64,000 bases of DNA, from assembly GCA_944474755.1 (NCBI GenBank), contig OX104119.1, forward strand, positions 85,130,896 to 85,194,895, written 5' to 3'. The notes beneath the pieces were generated by a model. The model was not told the DNA's origin. It ran no database searches and worked only from the letters and a program-made list of their open reading frames with translations. Positions 57,612 to 64,000 of this stretch are shown here, in pieces. This stretch comes from Limnoperna fortunei. Its lineage: Eukaryota > Mollusca > Bivalvia > Mytilida > Modiolidae. Every line of letters begins with the position of its first letter. Position 1 is the stretch's first letter. A program made the translations under genes and the position numbers.

Positions 57612-59897
57612 CGTTTAAAGAAAAACAGCAAGGAAACCATTCGAACAACACGAGACAAAAGTCAACGGAAACAGCAAGGAAAACAACCGAACAACACGAG
57701 ACAAAGTCAACGGAAACAGCAAGGAAACCAACCGAACAACACGAGACAAAAGTCAACGGAAACAGCAAGGAAAAAAACCGAACAACACGAGACAAAAGTC
57801 AACGGAAACAGCAAGGAAACCAACCGAACAACACGAGACAAAAGTCAACAGAAATAGCAAGAAAAACGACCAAACAACACGAGACAAAAGTCAACGGAAA
57901 CAGCAAGGAAACCAACCGAACAACACGAGACAAACGTCAACGGAAACAGCAAGGAAAACAACCGAACAACACGAGACAAAAGTCAACGGAAACAGCAAGG
58001 AAAACAACCGAACAACACGAGACAAAAGTCAACGGAAACAGCAAGGAAACCAACCGAACAACACGAGACAAACGTCAACGGAAACAGCAAGGAAAACAAC
58101 CGAACAACACGAGACAAAGTCAACGGAAACAGCAAGGAAACCAACACCAGACAAAAGTCAACGGAAACAGCAAGGAAACAACTGAACAACACAAGACAAA
58201 GTCAACGGAAACAGCAAGGAAAACAACTGAACAACACAAGACAAAGTCAACGGAAACAGCAAGGAAACCATCCGAACAACACGAGACAAAAGTCAACGAA
58301 AACAGCAAGGAAAACAACCGAACAACACGAGACAAAGTCAACGGAAACAGCAAGGAAACCAACACCAGACAAAAGTCAACGGAAACAGCAAGGAAAACAA
58401 CCGAACAACACGAGACAAAAGTCAACAGAAACAGCAAGGAAACCAACCGAACAACACGAGACAAAGTCAACGGAAACAGCAAGGAAAACAACCGAACAAC
58501 ACGAGACAAAAGTCAACGGAAACAGCAAGGAAAACAACCGAACAACACGAGACAAAAGTCAACGGAAACAGCAAGGAAAACAACCGAACAACACGAGACA
58601 AAAGTCAACGGAAACAGCAAGGAAACCAACCGAACAACACGAGACAAAGTCAACGGAAACAGCAAGGAAACCAACCGAACAACACGAGACAAAAGTCAAC
58701 GGAAACAGCAAGGAAACCAACCGAACAACACGAGACAAAGTCAACGGAAACAGCAAGGAAACCAACCGAACAACACGAGACAAACGTCAACGGAAACAGC
58801 AAGGAAAACAACCGAACAACACGAGACAAAGTCAACGGAAACAGCAAGGAAACCAACACCAGACAAAAGTCAACGGAAACAGCAAGGAAACAACTGAACA
58901 ACACAAGACAAAGTCAACGGAAACAGCAAGGAAAACAACTGAACAACACAAGACAAAGTCAACGGAAACAGCAAGGAAACCAACACCAGACAAAAGTCAA
59001 CGGAAACAGCAAGGAAAACAACCGAACAACACGAGACAAAAGTCAACGGAAACAGCAAGGAAAACAACCGAACAACACGAGACAAAGTCAACGGAAACAG
59101 CAAGGAAAACAACCGAACAACACGAGACAAAAGTCAACGGAAACAGCAAGGAAAACAACCGAACAACACGAGACAAAGTCAACGGAAACAGCAAGGAAAC
59201 CAACACCAGACAAAAGTCAACGGAAACAGCAAAGAAACAACCGAACAACACGAGACAAAGTCAACGGAAACAGCAAGGAAAACAACCGAACAACACGAGA
59301 CAAAGTCAACGGAAACAGCAAGGAAAACAACCGAACAACACGAGACAAAAGTCAACGGAAACAGCAAGGAGAACAACCGAACAACACGAGACAAAGTCAA
59401 CGGAAACAGCAAGGAAAACAACCGAACAACACGAGACAAAAGTCAACGGAAACAGCAAGGAAACCAACCGAACAACACGAGACAAAGTCAACGGAAACAG
59501 CAAGGAAACCAACCGAACAACACGAGACAAAAGTCAACGGAAACAGCAAGGAAAACAACCGAACAACACGAGACAAAGTCAACGGAAACAGCAAGGAAAC
59601 CAACCGAACAACACGAGACAAACGTCAACGGAAACAGCAAGGAAACCAACCGAACAACACGAGACAAAAGTCAACAGAAACAGCAAGGAAAACAACCGAA
59701 CAACACGAGACAAAGTCAACGGAAACAGCAAGGAAACCAACACCAGACAAAAGTCAACGGAAACAGCAAAGAAACAACCGAACAACACGAGACAAAGTCA
59801 ACGGAAACAGCAAGGAAAACAACCGAACAACACGAGACAAAGTCAACGGAAACAGCAAGGAAAACAACCGAACAACACGAGACAAAAGTCAACGGAC
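57612..59897 (+). repeat. 46-bp satellite, ~49 copies, nearly T-free on the + strand
   Basis: The unit is ACAAAAGTCAACGGAAACAG, CAAGGAAAACAACCGAACAA, CACGAG, with 45-bp forms (ACAAAGTCAACGG) and a short form ending CCAACACCAG. The short form recurs at about 58141, 58360, 58851, 58979, 59209 and 59738, marking larger blocks. A typical unit has a single T. The 439-codon open frame at 57578-58897 is a by-product of the composition and indel mix. Confidence 0.95.
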
Positions 59898-60159
59898 TAT
59901 TATAAATTCGGATATAGACTAACATATACAACATGCAATCATTACGGCATTCCGTCACACAATTCATAGTATATAATAACTTCTCTTCTGTTAACATTTA
60001 CAGATTGAAAAATGCTGCAATATCGTTAGGTTGTTGAAAGTAAGAAGTCTTTATACACAATACACATGAGCGAAAGATTATGCAAAAAGTTGGGATGTTG
60101 ATTGACAGGTCATAATGTGATATATTACAATCAATCAAATCAAATCAAATCAAATAACC
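59898..60159. other. intergenic
   Basis: Unique AT-rich sequence ending in an ATCAA/TCAAATCAAATCAAAT microsatellite (60131-60155). Confidence 0.4.
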
Positions 60160-60194
60160 TTTATTTATAGTCGATTATGCAATAATATTTAAAG

Positions 60195-60316
60195 ATTAAC
60201 TACAAAAAATATTTTCTCCATCGATGGATAACAAAATTTCTGTTTTGCACATTGTATAATGTGCACAACGGAAATTTTGTTATCCTCGATGGGAGAAAAT
60301 ATTTTTTGTAGTTAAT
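60195..60316. repeat. 122-bp palindrome (59-bp arms, 4-nt loop)
   Basis: Arms 60195-60253 and 60258-60316 around GTAT, with no net indel and only a few mismatches. The outer tips are ATTAACTACAAAAAATATTT and its complement; the inner tips are GCACATT/AATGTGC. A further short pair, TTTATTTATA (60160-60169) and TATAAATAAA (60320-60329), lies outside. Probably a fold-back MITE. Confidence 0.9.
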
Positions 60317-60616
60317 ACTTATAAATAAACTCAACCAATAGAATAAACTCAACAATTTTATTTTTGTAACTCGACATATTTGATCAGCGCAAAACCTGTT
60401 AGTTTCCGGTGGAGTAATATATGACGTTAAATGGCGCGTGTCTCCATGACGATCAAATTTATTTTACATCCTCTGATAGAAAATATTTTCCAGCCAATCA
60501 AAAGTCAGTATTCTCGCAAAATTTATTTATTATACAATAACATAAGCCCTAGTGAGCTTTTCATCGACTTATGTAGTGGAAGGGTGTACATTTGGTTTTT
60601 TAGATAAATGCTTACA
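60317..60616. other. intergenic
   Basis: AT-rich unique sequence; nothing recognised. Confidence 0.35.
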
Positions 60617-60719
60617 GACAAGGACAGGATTTAACCTACACTGACAAGATCAACTTTGTTCTTAGATATAATTGTACATGTTCATAGACCACTGAGTATG
60701 TGTTCATAGACCACTGAGT
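60617..60719 (+). repeat. seed copy of the 22-bp satellite block
   Basis: This block of about 100 bp (GACAAGGACAGGATTTAACC ... TTCTTAGATATAATTGTACA) ends with two units of the 22-bp repeat (TTCATAGACCACTGAGTATG). The same block recurs at 61085-61187, where it leads straight into about 78 units. Confidence 0.9.
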
Positions 60720-61084
60720 GTTTTTTCAGGTTTGGCATGCCATAAAATCTGGTTTATCTCCTTTGGAAATACCTGTACCAAGTCAGGAGTTACTGTGTTT
60801 TGTTGGTTGGTTCTGGAGTTGCTGGTTTCTCGGACTTTGATTTGTGGATTGTCCGTTTTGACAGTTTCATCGGTGTTCGATATTTTATTATCACCTTCAA
60901 TTAGATTTGCTCTATGATATTCATTGAATCTGAAGCTGATATTGCATTGCACAATTAACTTTTCATGATAAAACCAATTAGTTAACTAAAGCATCCCCTC
61001 CAAAAAGTTTAAGACCTTAAATAAACAATTAAATTTCACGGGTATATATTTTGTTATTACCTTCATTTCAGTACAAAAAGGGCA
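60720..61084. other. spacer between seed and expanded satellite
   Basis: Unique sequence; open frames on both strands (about 61-82 codons) have no recognised features. Confidence 0.35.
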
Positions 61085-62867
61085 GACAAGGACAAGATTT
61101 AACCTACACTGACACATCAACTTTGTTCTTAGATATAATTATACATGTTCATAGACCACAGAGTATGTGTTCATAGACCATTGTGTATGTGTTCATGGAC
61201 CTCTGAGTATGTGTTCATAGACCACTGAGTATGTGTTCATAGACCACTGAGTATGTGTTCATAGACCACTGAGTATGTGTTCATAGACCACTGAGTATGT
61301 GTTCATAGACCACTGAGTATGTGTTCATGGACTTCTGAGTATGTGTTCATAGACCTCTGAGTATGTGTTCATAGACCACTGAGTATGTGTTCATAGACCA
61401 CTGAGTATGTGTTCATATACCTCTGAGTATGTGTTCATAGACCACTGAGTATGTGTTCATAGACCACTGTGTATGTGTTCATGGACCTCTGAGTATGTGT
61501 TCATAGACCTCTGAGTATGTGTTCATAGACCACTGAGTATGTGTTCATAGACCCCTGAGTATGTGTTCATAGACCACTGAGTATGTGTTCATAGACCACT
61601 GATTATGTGTTCATGGACCACTGAGTATGTATTCATACACCACTGAGTATGTGTTCATAGACCACTGAGTATGTGTTCATAGACCACTGAGTATGTGTTC
61701 ATAGACCACTGAGTATGTGTTCATAGACCACTGAGTATGTGTTCATAGACCACTGAGTATGTGTTCATGGACCACTGAGTATGTATTCATACACCACTGA
61801 GTATGTGTTCATAAACCACTGAGTATGTGTTCATGGACCACTGAGTATGTGTTCATAGACCACTGAGTATGTGTTCACAGACCACTGAGTATGTGTTCAT
61901 AGACCACGGAGTAGGTGTTCATAGACCACTGAGTATGTGTTCATAGACCTCTGAGTATGTGTTCATAGACCACTGAGTATGTGTTCATGGACCCCTGAGT
62001 ATGTGTTCATACACCACTGAGTATGTGTTCATAGACCACTGAGTATGTGTTCATGGACCACTGAGTATGTATTCATACACCACTGAGTATGTGTTCATAG
62101 ACCACTGAGTATGTGTTCATAGACCACCGAGTATGTGTTCATAGACCACCGAGTATGTGTTCATAGACCACTGAGTATGTGTTCATGGACCACTGAGTAT
62201 GTGTTCATAGACCACTGAGTATGTGTTCATAGACCACTGAGTATGTGTTCATAGACCACTGAGTATGTGTTCATAGACCACTGAGTATGTGTTCATAGAC
62301 CACTGAGTATGTGTTCATAGACCACTGAGTATGTGTTCATAGACCACTGAGTATGTGTTCATAGACCACTGAGTACGTGTTCATAGACCACTGAGTATGT
62401 GTTTATTTACCACAGAGTATGTGTTCATAGACCACCGAGTATGTGCTAATAGACCACCGAGTATGTGTTCATACACCACTGAGTATGTGTTCATACACCA
62501 CTGAGTATGTGTTCATAGACCACTGAGTATGTGTTCATAGACCACCGAGTATGTGTTCGTAGACCACCGAGTATGTGTTCATAGACCACCGAGTATGTAT
62601 TCATAGACCACCGAGTATGTGTTCATAGACCACTGAGTATGTGTTCATAGACCACCGAGTATGTGTTCATAGACCACTGAGTATGTGTTCATAGACCACT
62701 GAGTATGTGTTCATAGACCACCGAATATGTGTTCATAGACCACCGAGTATGTGTTCATAGACCACCGAGTATGTGTTCATAGACCTCTGAGTATGTGTTC
62801 ACATACCACTGAGTATGTGTTCATAGACCACTGAGTATGTGTTCATAGACTACCGAGTATGTGTTCA
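61085..62867 (+). repeat. 22-bp satellite, ~78 copies, with duplicated leader
   Basis: The leader 61085-61144 matches 60617-60676. From 61145 the unit is AGACCACTGAGTATGTGTTC plus AT in exact 22-bp steps (for example 61204, 61226, 61248). Variants CCACCGAG, CCTCTGAG, TTCATACACC and TTCATGGACC are clustered; CCACCGAG forms lie mostly to the right of 62120, showing local spread. Confidence 0.97.
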
Positions 62868-62971
62868 GGTGATTACAGTCTAAAACATCCAAGTAAAGAC
62901 AGCTGTATAAACAAAAGTTCGGTCTATGATCACTTTGCGAATGACTGAAAGCAAAAATCAGGAAACGAAAC

Positions 62972-63132
62972 TGTTTTGGGCCAAATAGGCCGAGAAGACG
63001 CAGTGGTTTTGTTCCGAATAGGCCGAGGAGACGAAGTGGTTTTGGGCCAAATAGGCCGAGAAGAAGCAGTGGTTTTGGGCCAAATAGGCCGAGAAGAGGC
63101 AGTGGTTTTGGGCCGAATAGGCCGACAAGGTG
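62972..63132 (+). repeat. 33-bp minisatellite, five copies
   Basis: The unit is GTTTTGGGCCAAATAGGCCG, AGAAGAAGCAGTG. The GGCC(A/G)AATAGGCC core fits GGCCNNNNNGGCC in four of five units. The frames are open because the period is a multiple of 3; not a gene. Confidence 0.9.
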
Positions 63133-63484
63133 AAGAAGTAAACATTAATAACAAACACCAATGTAGAATCTTTGGATCCTGTTTAAATGTAAGTTGAGTT
63201 TTTTTCAAAGTGTAATTGACATTTATTTAGCAATCAAAGCCTCGTTATGGAAATCTGCCACATGTCTGATCCCGTGTAGAATTAATGTGAAATCTCACTG
63301 GGAAGCTAAAACCTATCATTATTTTTAACTGGACAAAATATGAATATAATTTGTTAGCGAGTATTTAATTAAATTTTATGGACAATCTAGTTGCGCTGGA
63401 CCACCACTGTTTATTGCAGTTTGGGTTAAAATCAGGCGATACAAATAATTTGTTGAGAGAGATACTATATTAAAAAAAGATTGA
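63133..63484. other. intergenic
   Basis: AT-rich unique sequence; nothing recognised. Confidence 0.35.
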
Positions 63485-63652
63485 ACCACTTCGGGTTCGA
63501 GTTTCACTGCGACCAGGGTGCGCTCGACTACAATCTTAATTGACAAGGAGGTCGGGAGTTTTCTCCGGGTACTCCGTCTTTCTCCCCACTAAAAACTGGA
63601 CGCCATGGTAAAGCTGAAAGTGGCGTTAAACATTATTCCAACAAACAATCTA
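63485..63652 (+). mobile_element. SINE, 3' part with box B, core and tail
   Basis: GGGTTCGAGTTTCACTGCG carries a box B. The core reads GGGAGTTTTCTCCGGGTACT and CGTCTTTCTCCCC. The tail reads GTGGCGTTAAACATTATTCC, AACAAACAA. This is the best-preserved SINE core in the window. The head before box B is lost. Confidence 0.7.
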
Positions 63653-63759
63653 AAGTGTCAGAGACATGCGTTTATTTACATGTCAGCGTATGTCATATCA
63701 TTATAGTGATTGTTTTTGCGTTTAAAACTAGTAGCATGAGGAAAAGGAATAACTGACCC

Positions 63760-64000
63760 TTCTAAAGCTCCCGAGGTCACCGCTCATGTTAAAATGCTGC
63801 TGAACTTTCTGAAGCACTCGAGGTTACCGAGCATGTGGAACAGAAACTGTCACTCGATGCACCCGAGGGCCCATCTGGTTTAGTCTGGTTCGAGCCTTCC
63901 AAGTTCCAGAGGTCACCACGGTTTTAGTCGATTAGCCTTCCAAGTTCCAGAGGTCACCTCGGTTTTAGTCGGGCTGGCATTTCAAGTTCCAGAGGTCACC
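63760..64000 (+). repeat. ~41-bp tandem repeat running off the window
   Basis: Regular units TTCCAAGTTCCAGAGGTCAC, C(A/T)CGGTTTTAGTCG begin at 63897, 63939 and 63981. Older, diverged forms (CCGAGGTCACCG, TCGAGGTTACCGAGCATG) lie from 63760. The array is cut by the window end. Confidence 0.85.

Noticed and set aside
57578..58897. 439-codon open frame on the + strand
   Set aside because: It lies within the 46-bp array, the peptide cycles through repeat-derived phrases in three frames (ETARKTTEQHETK, NGNSKETNRTTRDK, QRKQQGNQPNNTRQ), and it stays open because the strand has almost no T.

Overview
This is nuclear DNA from a marine invertebrate, most likely a bivalve mollusc. The evidence is AT-rich sequence, a metazoan intron-containing gene with GT-AG introns, a twist bHLH gene, tRNA-derived SINEs, and repeat types common in bivalves: dispersed elements with hairpin ends and internal 146-168 bp tandem cores. 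The genus cannot be fixed from sequence alone, and another lophotrochozoan remains possible.

Only two protein-coding genes can be supported, both on the + strand. INO80C, a subunit of the INO80 chromatin remodeller, has five coding exons between 1195 and 13499 and encodes 176 aa. Its introns hold two hAT-like elements with 5-bp target duplications, one of them carrying a nested 421-bp inverted-repeat element with a 9-bp duplication. They also hold a 35-bp minisatellite that arose from the exon 4 splice junction itself. Its 3' UTR carries a fold-back repeat. A twist orthologue (36733-37323, 196 aa, intronless coding region) lies about 23 kb downstream with a TATA box and an ATG-free leader. 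The two genes have no obvious shared pathway beyond both acting in the nucleus.

The rest is dominated by repeats. From 14.7 to 27.6 kb there are three hairpin-ended elements with tandem cores and six or more arrays (22, 63, 47, 42, 49, 37 and 32/62 bp units). From 27.6 to 47.4 kb, around twist, there is an island almost free of large arrays, holding AT-rich non-coding DNA, SINE fragments and hairpin-forming inverted repeats. From 47.5 kb to the end there is a second array block (41, 75, 22, 31, 33, 46, 22, 33 and about 41 bp units), including a 5.2-kb 33-bp satellite, a 2.3-kb 46-bp array with extreme strand asymmetry, and a 1.7-kb 22-bp array whose two-copy seed is still visible nearby.

No new enzymatic system, CRISPR array, operon or rRNA/tRNA gene was found. 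The main interest is how the repeats originated and are organised: a splice-site-derived minisatellite, a two-tile array that obeys exact spacing arithmetic, a satellite seed next to its expansion, and nested transposons. The long open frames across the arrays are products of repeat periodicity, not genes.
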